Assembly (NCBI GenBank): GCA_008508345.1
Contig: QNGE01000874.1
Location: forward strand, 150,210-214,209
Direction: 5' to 3'
DNA: 64,000 nucleotides
From: Paragonimus westermani
Taxonomy: Eukaryota > Platyhelminthes > Trematoda > Plagiorchiida > Troglotrematidae
The notes beneath the pieces are model-generated. The model did no database searches. It saw nothing but the letters and a program-made list of their open reading frames with translations, and was not told the origin of the DNA. Below, one piece after another: positions 48,481-58,789 of this stretch; within the stretch, counting starts at the first letter, position 1; each line of letters starts with the position of its first letter. The position numbers and the translations under genes were made by a program.

Positions 48481-50520
48481 GTGAGCCTGTTAATCCACAT
48501 CGAAGCGCTAGGGATAGATGTTTGATGGTTTTAGCCACTGGTTTACATTAGCTGTGGATAGCATGCCTATGGTTCGCTTTGGACTTAGGGTTTTTTGTTG
48601 GTCTGATGTGAATTCGAGCAGAACAAAACTCTCAGGAATATTAATCACTTGATAAAAGTGCACTGTAAAGGTATTACATGTTAAGTTAGCATGGACTAGT
48701 ATTAAACTTGATTGGTACGGCTAACAAATTTTAACGGCCGTTGTGTCTACATTTGTCAAGTACAAAAATTCTATTATTCACAACGCATTCTAGTTTGTGT
48801 AGTAAAATATGGTGATTCTCATCTTCTGCTGACAACAAATCTCTAAAGAAACATAAAAGTAGTCCAGTTTAGAAGGTTTACAAATATTATCCTGTCTATT
48901 ATCACAGACAACATTTGTCCGCAGCATCGGTGCACTCTAGGTTTTCTCATCGACTCAAACAAAACTGTGTTCGTTCACTTTATACTTTCCTGTGTACGAA
49001 ATTTACAGCACTCATCTACGGCGAATGCTGCTCTTTAACACTAAATAGTTGGTGATCTAGACCAAGCATGTCTTATAAGTCATAGTCCTGTATCTCTAAC
49101 AGCCACCTGGTTAGTCTGGCAGTTTCCACTCCCAATAATTTTGGATGATACTTGACTGTCGGGTAAAAGAAGAGATCAACCTTTTAACAAATTATATTAA
49201 GGGGAAGGGAAATCCGTTGAAATTTGTTTATATTTCTACTCCTAGGTTCATTGGGACGATGAGTGTCTCATCGGCTGAATTTCTCCTATAAAAGTTAACG
49301 ACACAGTGGTGTGAATGACACTATGTCCTTCCAACAGACACTTAACACAGACGACCAGTTTTTGCTGGGGGTTTTGAAAGCCCACCCTGTGGGGGGGAAA
49401 CTCTTGGCTGTGTGTGAGTTTATCAGAGATGAATTGCGCCAGTCTGATATATCACAGATAAACTCGCGAGTGATGGACTAGCATGTGTAATAGAACGGAA
49501 TATTCAGAGATTTTTGTTAGTCAGCTTGGTTTAAAATAGTTGGCTAGTGCGCACTACGTACTTTCAAAACGTTGCTTCAAAAAGAAACACTACTCTCACA
49601 CTTCGAGCTATTGGAGGCTCACCATTGGCGCATATTATTTCCAGAACGAAACTATGTGCAAACTCTCAATCACTACGAATTGTGAATAATGATCAGGTTG
49701 CCCGATCATCTCGATAAAGTACAAAACATCCTTTTCAACTTCAGTCAACCAAAAGATTTCCAACTTCGATTTAGATGAGAGTTTCCCGATTTTGTTGCAT
49801 GCTGTGTATGTTAAGTGTGGTGTAAGTGGCACCGTGATAAAGAAAAAGGCTGATTCCTAGAAACGTGGTCGGATTTCTTATTCTGGATACTATAAGGAAG
49901 AGCATTACTAACGATCTGTAACAATAGGGGAACGCGAGTTACGTTCTGCTTTTCAAAAGGACCTTGCTGGAGCCGCTTTGGGGCTGCGGTAGCTGCAGTT
50001 AATTTTGGGCGAAGTATAAGTCCCATGCTGTTCATCGGTATTCCAAGAGCTAATGACAACTTAATTGGTACTTGTATAATGCTCGAACTTAATGTTGCGC
50101 AGCTGTTATGCATGTATGAAAGTTCACCTCATAAAAATGAAATTCACAGCAATAAGTCTTTTACACCAGTTATGAGGGGTGATTTCAATTTTTTCCAATT
50201 GAGAGTTTCTCCATCGCACTAACCATGATGGTATTTCGGTCAGGGTGTTCGCCTGGTATTTTCACACAATATGTGCTGGATGATAGTCATTACTGTTTCC
50301 GGTCAGATAACTACTGCTGTTGTCAATATGCTGCAAAAGTTGAACAATAGCTTGTGGTAAGGCGAGAAGGTTTGATATGAATGCAAAAATCGCCGCTCTT
50401 CATATTGTCTTTTCAGAAAACAATATTGTATTGTTCCAGGCGAGAATTCTTGCATCCCATCTTTGAATAATTCACTTCCTGCGACGGAACTGTCTAATGA
50501 GCTACATCCGTGAATTCAAT
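48481..50520. other. Downstream region with two further possible terminal exons
   Basis: A strong acceptor (TTTATATTTCTACTCCTAG) at 49245 opens VHWDDECLIG and a TGA at 49276-49278, in phase 0 with exon R. Another (ATATTGTCTTTTCAG) at 50416 opens a 31-codon frame in phase 2 ending in a TGA at 50511-50513. Either could be the gene's last exon. No polyadenylation signal decides between them. Confidence 0.3.
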
Positions 50521-50733
50521 GTTGTGCCCCAACTTAATAATTGTCATCTAAACACCTATATATTTATATGCTTATGCAAAAATTTCCCACGACATGAACA
50601 CCCGTCACTATCATCTACTCGATTTCGATCAAACCTACAAAAGACTTTCCACATCCGTTGAGAACATTGTCTTGCCTCTGTATTCGTTAAATAACGTTAA
50701 AAGTAAATATAAATAGAATTTATTCGACGCCCC
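50521..50733. repeat. Dispersed repeat, copy 1
   Basis: The block beginning TTGTGCCCCAACTTAATAAT is similar, at roughly 80 per cent or better by eye, to 52553-52680. Both share TTGTCATCTAAACACC, CCACGACATGAACACCCGTC and AATTTATTCGACGC. Copy 1 has about 75 extra bases (about 50643-50718) that copy 2 lacks. The family is unknown; it could be an LTR or a non-autonomous element. Confidence 0.75.
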
Positions 50734-51659
50734 TTACGTTTATTTCCTACTTTTTAACAACTATTTGTGCATGGGGGAAAACAAAACCGATGTGAACATA
50801 GTGCACTCTGTGTGATTTGCCTGAGCGTTTTGCACATTGCTTCACGATTATTTGATTATAACAAGGACTTTGGTACAACTCAGAGAATGCTGACTTGTGG
50901 AGTTCAATTTTTTTACAAACAGTGATAGCAACGCTTGATGTGGATTAGAAAAAGAGGCATAGTTGTCAAGTATTAAACAGTCACAATGTCTTTTGTGTGA
51001 TCAGTAATCAATGAATGTAGAATGGCTGAATGGGAAGGTACCGCAGCGATTAGATAAGCATATAAGAGAGCATCAGGTATGCGTGTAGTTTCTAGTGAGA
51101 ACACGCTAATTGGACACCCTGATGAGTGGTGGAAGAGGCAAAAGCAAATCAAAATTCTGAATGAATACAAAAGACTATTGTGAAACACAAAGGGAAGAAG
51201 ATAATATGTTAGACCTATGGGAAACAGTAGACTCTAGTGAATTTATCAGAAAAGTTCAAAGAAGACCGAGGTACTAAAATGTGTATCACAATCCTATATT
51301 GAAAGACGGTGTAGACCAGTCTCGTTGAACGAAAGACGGTTAGTACTACTGAACTGTTACAACGCGTGGTGTTATTAACCTACCAGTGATAGGAAATTAA
51401 TGTCAGATAAGTGCCATACAACAAACACACTGGCTTTCATCGGAACTATTAAAAATCATGGTTTCTCTTGTTACCTATGCCCACTTAACACAAAACATCA
51501 CAAGCAGTATGATTGAAATAGACTGCATCTTTGGTATACCTATTCCCATCCCATTCAAGAGATAAAAATCATACCAGTAAAAATATAAATTACTGATAAT
51601 TAGTCGGGGATTTGGTTTATTTTCAAAGGGGCTGGCTGGAAAGTCTATCTGAATGCGAA

Positions 51660-51722
51660 CGTTGCGATCAAATATGAGTGATGGTCAACTNCGCTGCGAT
51701 CAAATGTGAGTGATGGTCAACT
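51660..51722. repeat. Short direct duplication (31 bp) around a single N
   Basis: Bases 51660-51690 and 51692-51722 match except at two positions, with an N at 51691 between them. As at 6182, this looks like a contig overlap that was not merged. Confidence 0.8.
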
Positions 51723-52217
51723 TGAAAAATATAAATATCTTGTATATTGCAGTCCGCCATAACTCGTGATGACCCTTTAAATGATTTCAATAGCCCCAAC
51801 GGCACATCCAAATGAGTGCCACTAGTTCTGCACTGTGGTGAGCAAAGTAGACAAGTGTAAACTATTGGGGGCCAGTGAAACGTAAAGTGGACCATACGGA
51901 CAGCATTTTCTAGACCCGTTTTTGTCACTCATGCAAGCTTCAGTGTGTTTGTCTAGCCTCCACCGTCATATACAGTTGACCTTGTTCTGTCCCAGCCACC
52001 AAGAGACGAGCTACACACTTCACGGGGTGCTGACATCTTAGCATGGCTTACAAACCGAGCAGTTATACACTCAGAAGAATATACTTTTGCGGGCAGTAAT
52101 TTTGTGTCCACACAAAATCTCGCTTATAGTTCAGTAGTGTTAGCTTCGGAAAATGTTCACTTCCATACTGGAATACTCCCGTTACAGTTGGTTGTTTTAA
52201 CCACAATATACTAGGAT

Positions 52218-52551
52218 CTCTAATGAACGCCGCAAGTTACGAGCACAGTCGACGTGGTGAGAGGGATAGTGGAAAGAAACGAAGGCGTTCCCTTGATAAA
52301 ATAGAAAACGGGCACAAAAGTTTTGTGGTTGAATGCAATGAACAACAATCAAAATAATAAGTAACAATCACACCAACCTGTTTGGACAACCCGGTCTCCA
52401 CAAGGGACAATATTTTGCTTGAAAAGAGCATCAATAGTCGAGTACTTCATCGAGGACGTATGTGTTGTCATGAAACTCCAAATACCGATGATTTTGCATC
52501 AAATGTCGACGTGTAGTCGCTGCATTCGGGTGTTCACTTATGTGATGGCAA
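52218..52551. repeat. 334-bp duplicated block, copy 1
   Basis: It aligns without gaps to 52679-53012 (offset 461) with about ten substitutions by eye, roughly 3 per cent. It holds a 44-codon plus-strand frame from the ATG at 52223 (begins MNAASYEHSRRGERD and is very basic) and a 65-codon minus-strand frame, both preserved in copy 2. An N at 52552 ends this copy abruptly. At 3 per cent divergence it may be a repeat family member or the second haplotype. Confidence 0.85.
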
Positions 52552-52552
52552 N

Positions 52553-52680
52553 GTACCCCAATTTAAGAATTGTCATCTAAACACCCACATATTTACATGC
52601 ACATGCAGAAACTCCCCACGACATGAACACCCGTCACCATCGTCCAATGGATTTCGATCAAACAAAATTTATTCGACGCT
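52553..52680. repeat. Dispersed repeat, copy 2 (internally deleted)
   Basis: Similar to 50521-50733 but lacking about 75 internal bases. It runs directly into the second copy of the 334-bp block, so the two repeats may belong to one element. Confidence 0.75.
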
Positions 52681-53012
52681 CTAATGAACGCCGGAAGTTA
52701 CGAGCACAGTCGACGTGGGGAGAGGGATAGTGGAAAGAAACGAAGGCGTTCTCTTGATAAAATGGAAAACGGGCACAAAAGTTTTGTGGTTGAATGCAAT
52801 GAACAACAATCAAAATAATAAGTAACAATCACACCAACCTGTTTGGACAACCCGGTCTCCACAAGAGACAATACGTTGCTTGAAAAGAGCATCAATAGTC
52901 GAGTACTTCATCGAGGACTTATGTGTTGTCATGAAACTTCAAATACCGATGATTTTGCATCAAATGTCGACGTGTTGTCGCTGCATTCGGGTGTTCACTT
53001 ATGTGATAGCAA
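52679..53012. repeat. 334-bp duplicated block, copy 2
   Basis: Counterpart of 52218-52551. The 44-codon frame is preserved (ATG at 52684); of four differences within that frame that I could follow, two are synonymous (GGT/GGG, TCC/TCT) and two are replacement (Ala/Gly, Ile/Met). A plus-strand frame of 85 codons (52880-53137) starts inside this copy and runs past its end. Confidence 0.85.
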
Positions 53013-54599
53013 CAATGAAGCGTGACCTCTCACAGGGTTATTTGTTTGTCCCCACGAAACAACTCACTTCTGTTCTGCATTCAGTCATATGCGAGGTTTA
53101 TAATCTCTACGCGCACCTCTATGGGAAACAGCACTGAAGTCCGATTACAATAAGAAAATTATACTCACCTGAGGCGCTGTTAGAACAGCAGAAACAGTGT
53201 TATTAAGTATTGCTACCTAGAAATACAGTGTGTATGTACACTGCTGGATAACTAAACACAGCGGGCCTCGTTTGGAAAATGTTTCCACGCACTGCCTCCC
53301 TTTCTCTCTCATATTGTCCCCTTCGGGCCAACTTAGCCAATGCACTGATTAGAGTTTTGTTTGGGTACCACTGTGGTAGTCAAACGCCAACTGTCGCCCA
53401 ATTTGAGTTTCCGTAACTAGGGATTTCCCGCCGGTAATTGGGCCCAGAAAGTAAAAGCTGGATATTGACCTCCTTGAAATCGTCGAAATTGAAAGTACCC
53501 CCCTTTTTGTACGACAACATCCTTGTTGTTGCCACCTAACAATTTCACTTTATCATCAAATTCATTTTCAGAGGATAATGAGCAGACATTGAGTACGCGC
53601 TCGGTTGAGGTTATGCCGGAACGAAATTATGGCGGAACGTGATGCTGAGAATGTAATTTATTGAGGATTAAGTGAGCTAACCTTCTTTTCCGTGCAGTCT
53701 TCCTAAAGTTGTCTACTGGTCTATGGGAATTGGCAAAGGTTTCGTTTTCACTTCTCTCGTTACTGTGTGTAGGTCAACCCAAGTAGGGCTGTGAATGCAT
53801 AGGAAACGTACGACTAATTAGTATTCAACGTGGCTTTCACATTAAACACGATCATTTAAATGAATGACCTTCGCCGTCAAATTTAACATTTGATGGTTGA
53901 AACGGTACGTTTTAAATTTCGCGTAGTTCTCGAAGTTCACTGTGGAAGACTCAACAGAAATTCAGGATGAAGATGAAAACTGAAGGGACAACCTGTTTCA
54001 AAACAAAATACTTTTGATATAAACTAATGGCAGACACTCTTTTTATGAGGACGTTACATGCACTGTTAGGGAAGTATTTTTCATTTTTCTGTTAACTGTG
54101 TTCAATCGTTTCGTAGCTGAGTAGCTGAATAGCTTGTTCGTATACGTAGCTATTGTAGGGGGATGTTTTTCTTCAAAAATTTCATCCACGGGGACTAAAT
54201 AATGCATAGACGCCCAACAGCTAACCGAGCTAACAAAGAAAATGCCTTCTTCATTAGAGGAGAAAGACGATATGTATTGCAACGTGTTAACACTTCGACA
54301 CATAAGTGGTTGTCACTCCAAACATAAGTTAATCTTGCATCACGAAAAAACTACATTTCCTATCTTCAAACGGGCATCAGAAAACACTAGGACTTCAACT
54401 AATGGTCCAGTGGATGTGGGCGTGATCTCGATCTGGTGGCGTGGTTCTGAGAAAATGACAGAAACCAATGAGCTATTTGACTAGATTGGAATCGATTCCT
54501 TTTGATGAGCAGTTGACTCGAAAGTTAAAATTGTGGACTAGTTCGTCTCCACTCAACGTTCCAACGGTAACAAAATAATTACAGTTTATCTCAGCTTCA
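53013..54599. other. Probable 5' part of the BEL/Pao element, unreadable
   Basis: The spacing to the RT block is right for an LTR and gag, and 53260-53560 is less AT-rich than its surroundings, but I could not read a convincing gag. No LTR pair with the 58.3-58.9 kb side was found by eye. Confidence 0.25.
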
Positions 54600-55309
54600 A
54601 CAGAGATTGATTTACATCCGAAAGATGGCAGCAAACGCATACACGTGAATCAGGCTTGGTACACTTGAAATCTTACGCTTTAATCGGTAAACCTAATGAA
54701 GATGCCGTTTTCATTAAAAGTGTGTAGGAATTGAATTTTCCAGAACAAATCAGCTTTCGCCTGACAATGACGATCAAGATGCGCACGAACGGATGGAATC
54801 ACCTACCACGAAAAGTGTCGTTTATTATCAAACTATTTTGTCATGGAGGTGTGGCTCACCGGCATTACCCAGCAATTACCCAGTCGCCTAACAAAGGTTA
54901 GTGATGCTGAAATTCGCTGTCATCCAGAACGAAAACAAAAGTCAGTCTTTGTAGTACAAAGCAAGTCTAAGTTTATTGAGTTCCTGTTGGTTATTTTAAA
55001 GACAAGACGCATCAATAAAAAGAAGAACTGCAATTGGCACTGACGCCTTAGCTTTCCCGTTGGTCAGTTCAATTCCGCTTGTACCTCGTTTGTCTTGACG
55101 CCTGATACACTCAAACAACTTGTTTTACTCCGGTGCTCGTTATAACAAAATCCGATGAGGTAGCAGCTTGCCATCTTGATTGGTTCCCGCACTGACATGC
55201 CAGTCTGCTCGCGTTGTCGACGCTGATTGGCCTTCTGCGCCTTCCGCAAATAACTGGTTGACGTCGTATCGCTGCGTTCGTCCAATCCACTCCGTTTACA
55301 CATGTAACT

Positions 55310-55645
55310 ATGGGGGAGGCTTTTGAAAGACCTTGGAAGACCGTACATCAGTTACATACTACAACCGTAGACGATTATTTGTTGAAGGGATTCGCCGAAC
55401 GTGTTAAAATTGAAAAGCCGGATTCGGGAAAGATTTTCTGGTATATCCCATATCATGCTGTTACGCATTCGACCAGTTCGGGAAAAATCAGAGTCGTATT
55501 CGATCGCGCAATTAATTGTCAAGATATTTCGCTAGATCAACAACTTCTGAAGAGACCTGACCTTGTCAACAGTTTGGTCGGTGTTCTGATGAGGTTGACG
55601 GTGGGAGGCATCGCAGTGGTGGCTGAAATCGAAGCCAAATTGTAA
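55310..55645 (+). pseudogene. pol: BEL/Pao reverse transcriptase, N-terminal half
   Basis: The frame holds the fingers region with a WYLPHH-type motif read as FWYIPYHAVT, then GKIRVVFDRA, ISLDQQLLKRPDLVNSLVGV and the motif A region as VVAEIEAKL. In Pao RTs this reads ADIEAMF, so the first catalytic Asp is Glu here. A TAA at 55643-55645 follows, and the same frame continues with SDMDYLQFMQWP for about 55 more codons to 55818, covering the LRFLWWP block. The start at 55310 is simply the first ATG of the frame; the real pol is longer. Confidence 0.88.
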
Positions 55646-55815
55646 AAATCTAAGATCCCTAAAAGTGACATGGACTATCTACAGTTTATGCAGTGGCCCA
55701 CTGGACAGTTCCAGCTGGAACCGGCCACATTTTCCATAACGATTTACCCGTTTGGGGGTATACTTTTCCCTCGCTGGTTACAGTTCCGCACTCAGGCGAA
55801 CCATAGAATATTGAA

Positions 55816-56046
55816 TTGAGGAATTTCCCAACTCATCGTTATCGGTCATTAAGGAAAGCTTCTATGTTGATGACTGCTTGTTCGGCCGTGCAGGAGGCTC
55901 AACGTCTAGCATCCCAGTTCACAGTTACCGCGTCTGAAGACGGCTTTAGCCTGACCAAGTGGATGGGCAATGACAGTCAGACATTGTCGATTCACTTGAC
56001 CGAACCGGTTTCTAGTGATTGTGCAAATCATGGCCTGCAATCCTGA
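55816..56046 (+). pseudogene. pol: BEL/Pao reverse transcriptase, YVDD box and connection
   Basis: The catalytic box reads ESFYVDDCLFG, with YVDD at 55863-55874, in one frame. The next block, EAQRLASQFTVTASEDGFSL then TKWMGN, matches the RGGFRLTKWxSN region of Pao RTs but lies in another frame, so an indel lies just after the YVDD box. Both Asp of the box are retained. Confidence 0.85.
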
Positions 56047-56238
56047 CGTATGCATCCAACTCTCAGAGTATTGTGGAACGTCTACGGTGACTATCTTACC
56101 ATTCGTCGAACAAAGGCCGACACCGACTGCACTCCGAAGTGCCCCGCTGTTCTCTGTAACCTTATTTATAATCCTTTGGGAATTTTGCCCGTGCACTGCT
56201 TCCAGCCATAAACTACTACAGTCGTTTATAAGAAAAAT

Positions 56239-56682
56239 ATGAATTGGGATGAAATGGTAGGCGAAGCGGAAATGGATGTCGATATCCGTTCGTTAAAGCA
56301 GATGAGAATTTCATGTCTCTTCATACCAGTGACAGTGTCTACTTTGGATGTGATACTGCATTGTTTCTCAAAGGCATCCAGGCTGGGTTATGGAGCAGTA
56401 GTTTACGCTAGGGTCGAATGCAATGATAAGCGTTTCGCGTGTTCTGTTTTAATGAAAAAGTCTTGCATCTCTTCAGGGAATTCGGTCACAATACCTTGTT
56501 TAGAATCAGCGGCGGTAGTTCTGGCAACCTGTCTAGCCACTCGGGCCATGGAAAAACTCAAACTGAAGTTCGATTCGACATTTTGGGTGAATTCGATTAT
56601 GGTCTTGCAGCTGATCTGTTCCACGACCAAGCGGTTTTCCACATTCACAGCAAGTAGACTGTCAGCAGTAGACCAGTTTTGA
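56239..56682 (+). pseudogene. BEL/Pao RNase H domain, active site altered
   Basis: Upstream traces (YNPLGILPVHCF) match the YDPLGFLAP block between RT and RNase H. In this frame RLGYGAVVYARV matches the first strand, VTIPCLESAAVVLA matches the PRLEL-AAV block with its Glu, and FDSTFWVNSIMVLQLI matches the FWTDSTTVL block. The first catalytic Asp (DASxxGYGAV) is replaced in this copy (SKASRLGYG), and the TDS Asp reads Asn (VNS). TKRFSTFTASRLSAV closes the domain. The RNase H is therefore dead as well as interrupted. Confidence 0.87.
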
Positions 56683-57124
56683 CCTCCAGTCCAGTGGAGA
56701 CAAGTTGAAAAATCAAAGAACCGAAGGGATTTAGCGTTGTGATGAATACGTGTATGCGATGAACGTAAGTTGAGTCGGTGGTTTTACGGACCTGACTTTC
56801 TGAGGCGGGAAGAATCAAAGCGGTCAGTTGTGTCAAAAACGTCAGGCGAAGTTCTGCGGGAGCGGCTGAAGAAAAACGCAACTCATGTTCACTGTTGCTA
56901 AGTGGAGAGTTCAGGGGTGAGTCTGCTTGCCAGCTGTGCCAGTAGGAATATGCTATGACGGAGAACAGTGATCTTGCTGTGACAAAAGATATTTCATGCT
57001 GGAATCCGTTAGGACGACGAAAGCTTTAGCATCGAGACTCTTGCGTCCAAACTGGAGATTGTACGAGCGACAAAACAAAATCAGTTCAAAGTTGATATTG
57101 AAGCGACTAAAACCTGTACCATAA
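56683..57124 (+). pseudogene. BEL/Pao linker between RNase H and integrase, badly decayed
   Basis: Only traces can be followed, such as FYGPDFLRREESKRS near 56777, which matches the W-x-GPDFL motif after RNase H. Frames change repeatedly and stops are frequent. Confidence 0.6.
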
Positions 57125-57469
57125 ATGCGTCCAGACGGTTCTTTAAACGTATGTCGAGTGCGTTTGGAAATTTATATCCCCTTAAAATGTGACACCTTAC
57201 GGGTCGGAGAAAGATTGAACTGGTCCCGATTGCCATATGATGCGAGGCATCCCATTCTTTCACCAGTCACGCGTTTTGCAACTCGTTTACTCATTTTGGA
57301 CTATTATGAACAAATGAGCATGTCGGAGCATTTGTTGTACTATCTGAAATTCAACAACGATACTGGATTTTGCAGGGAACCTGGACAGTCTGTAAACTGT
57401 TGCAAAATTTTGCAAAGTATGGAAGTTGGAACGGCAAACATTGCGGTGAGCAGATGGCACCCACAATGA
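57125..57469 (+). pseudogene. BEL/Pao pre-integrase segment
   Basis: The frame is open for 114 codons. DGSLNVCRVRLEI followed by LRVGERLNWSRLPYDARHPI matches the DGLLRVGGRL...HPIILP block upstream of the zinc finger. The zinc-binding residues themselves are not convincing: LLILDYYEQMSMSEHLLYYL sits where the H-x-H helix should be, but the His residues are largely lost. It ends in TGA near 57469. Confidence 0.8.
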
Positions 57470-57504
57470 AGGATCGTTTCTCGGTCTCCTAGGCAACATT
57501 TACC

Positions 57505-57955
57505 TTTGCAGGCGTAGACCAATTTGGTCCTTTGTGTGTCCAGCATAAGCAATCAACACAAGGGCGATTTGGGTCAGTTTTCACTTGTTTCTCTGTGAAA
57601 AAAGTACGTGTAGAAGTAACATGAGTGATGGACACAGATTCCCTTTTGTGTGCATTCCACTGGTTTGCCGAAGGACGTGGTATTATGTCCAAAAACTAGA
57701 GTGACAATGGATTATATTTTCGAGGGGCCAAGACGGACTCAAAAACCATCGCTGGTTCGTAGAATATAGACAAGTTGCGCTCTCATGGAAAAACGTTGCG
57801 AATCGATATTCAATCCACTCTACGCTAGTCATCGTGGCAACACATGGGAGCGCCTAATTCGTTCGATAGGGCGGATATTCTGGCTGATTATGCGCGATGA
57901 GGTCATCAATGACAAAGTCCTGCAAAACACAATAGCAGAATTAGACTGACTTATC
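57505..57955 (+). pseudogene. BEL/Pao integrase catalytic core, DDE residues visible
   Basis: FTFAGVDQFGPLCV carries the first Asp (57517-57519), a stop-interrupted SDNG carries the second (57703-57705), and NPLYASHRGNTWERLIRSIG carries the Glu (57848-57850). The Glu lies in a different frame from the two Asp, so an indel separates them. FTCFSVKKVRVEV matches the FTCLTTRAVHIE strand. All three catalytic residues survive as codons although the ORF does not. Confidence 0.87.
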
Positions 57956-58115
57956 GTTGACTTTAACTTGACTTTTAATTCCGGCTATGCGGATGAGTTG
58001 GGACACTTTGTCCGAACCAGTCACTGACTTTAACGATCGAACGGTCTACGGAGCCGAAACGTCTGAGCAAACGCTGGTGAAAATTGCACCGTTTGTCCGC
58101 TGAACTCTGTAGAAG

Positions 58116-58334
58116 GTGGTTGCAGTGTCATCTAACAGCATTGTAGAAAAATCAGACTTGGGACAAACAAAACGAGACCTGAAGATAGAGGACCTAGTTT
58201 TCGTCGACGATCTTCGCACGTCAGCTAGTCTATGGCCGAAGGGCATAGTAGCAGAAACGAGAGGAATTCATGACGGGCTGGTGAGAGAAGACGTCATACG
58301 AACCAACAAATGGAAATTCAGAGGAGGCGTTTGA
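58116..58334 (+). pseudogene. BEL/Pao integrase C-terminal domain
   Basis: The frame is open for 72 codons to a TGA. LKIEDLVFVDDLRTSASLWP then KGIVAETRGIHDGLVREDVI matches the GDLVLV-D...WPLGRV...GxDGLVR end motif of Pao integrases. After the stop, the frame continues with QALVSR before turning non-coding, consistent with the end of pol and the approach of the 3' LTR. Confidence 0.87.
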
Positions 58335-58767
58335 CAAGCTCTGGTGTCGAGACAAAAGCCGAATGAGGAGAATACCGTCGGTTATGCGGTTGTCGGGAAG
58401 AGGGATATCCTATTTCCTATCACCGTTTAATTTATTAAGACGTTGTCAACAATATGCATTCATTTCCAAATTTAACTTGACTCGATCGTACGTAACACTC
58501 TCTCTTACTGGTGACTGTTTGATACGCCAACATTTATTTCATTTACATAAATATTGCATCGATCGTATGAGACTTTATTACTCACATTTCCGTTCATACC
58601 ACAATGTACCACATTCTTCCATATCACCAACAGTAACATGCCACATATTTTACCTTCAGACTAAACAGGGCGATTTGTCACGTTTCCGCGTTTGTAAACC
58701 TGGTCGTAAGTTACTAACTACATGAGTTGTTAATTATTGTACTTGTAGAACCACGTTCGATATCAGC

Positions 58768-58789
58768 ACATATATATATACATATATAA
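58768..58789. repeat. TA microsatellite
   Basis: A dinucleotide run interrupted once by C; a second short run follows at 58827-58838. Confidence 0.85.

Larger units (their letters stand above)
54600..58335 (+). mobile_element. Decayed BEL/Pao retrotransposon pol relic
   Basis: Colinear BEL/Pao pol blocks are scattered over three frames: a possible protease-end remnant at about 54601-54663 (EIDLHPKDGSKRIHVNQAW), RT from 55310, the YVDD box at 55863, RNase H at 56239-56682, the pre-integrase segment at 57125-57469, the integrase core at 57505-57955 and the integrase C-terminus at 58116-58334. The order and the WPKG/DGLVR end motif are typical of the Pao lineage. Many stops and frameshifts make it inactive. 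Both ends are uncertain; the LTRs were not recognised, though a TGTCGGG at 58391 could begin a 3' LTR. Confidence 0.88.

Noticed and set aside
49410..49470. GAGTTTATC...GATAAACTC inverted repeat
   Set aside because: Only 9 base pairs with a long loop; expected by chance at this scale.
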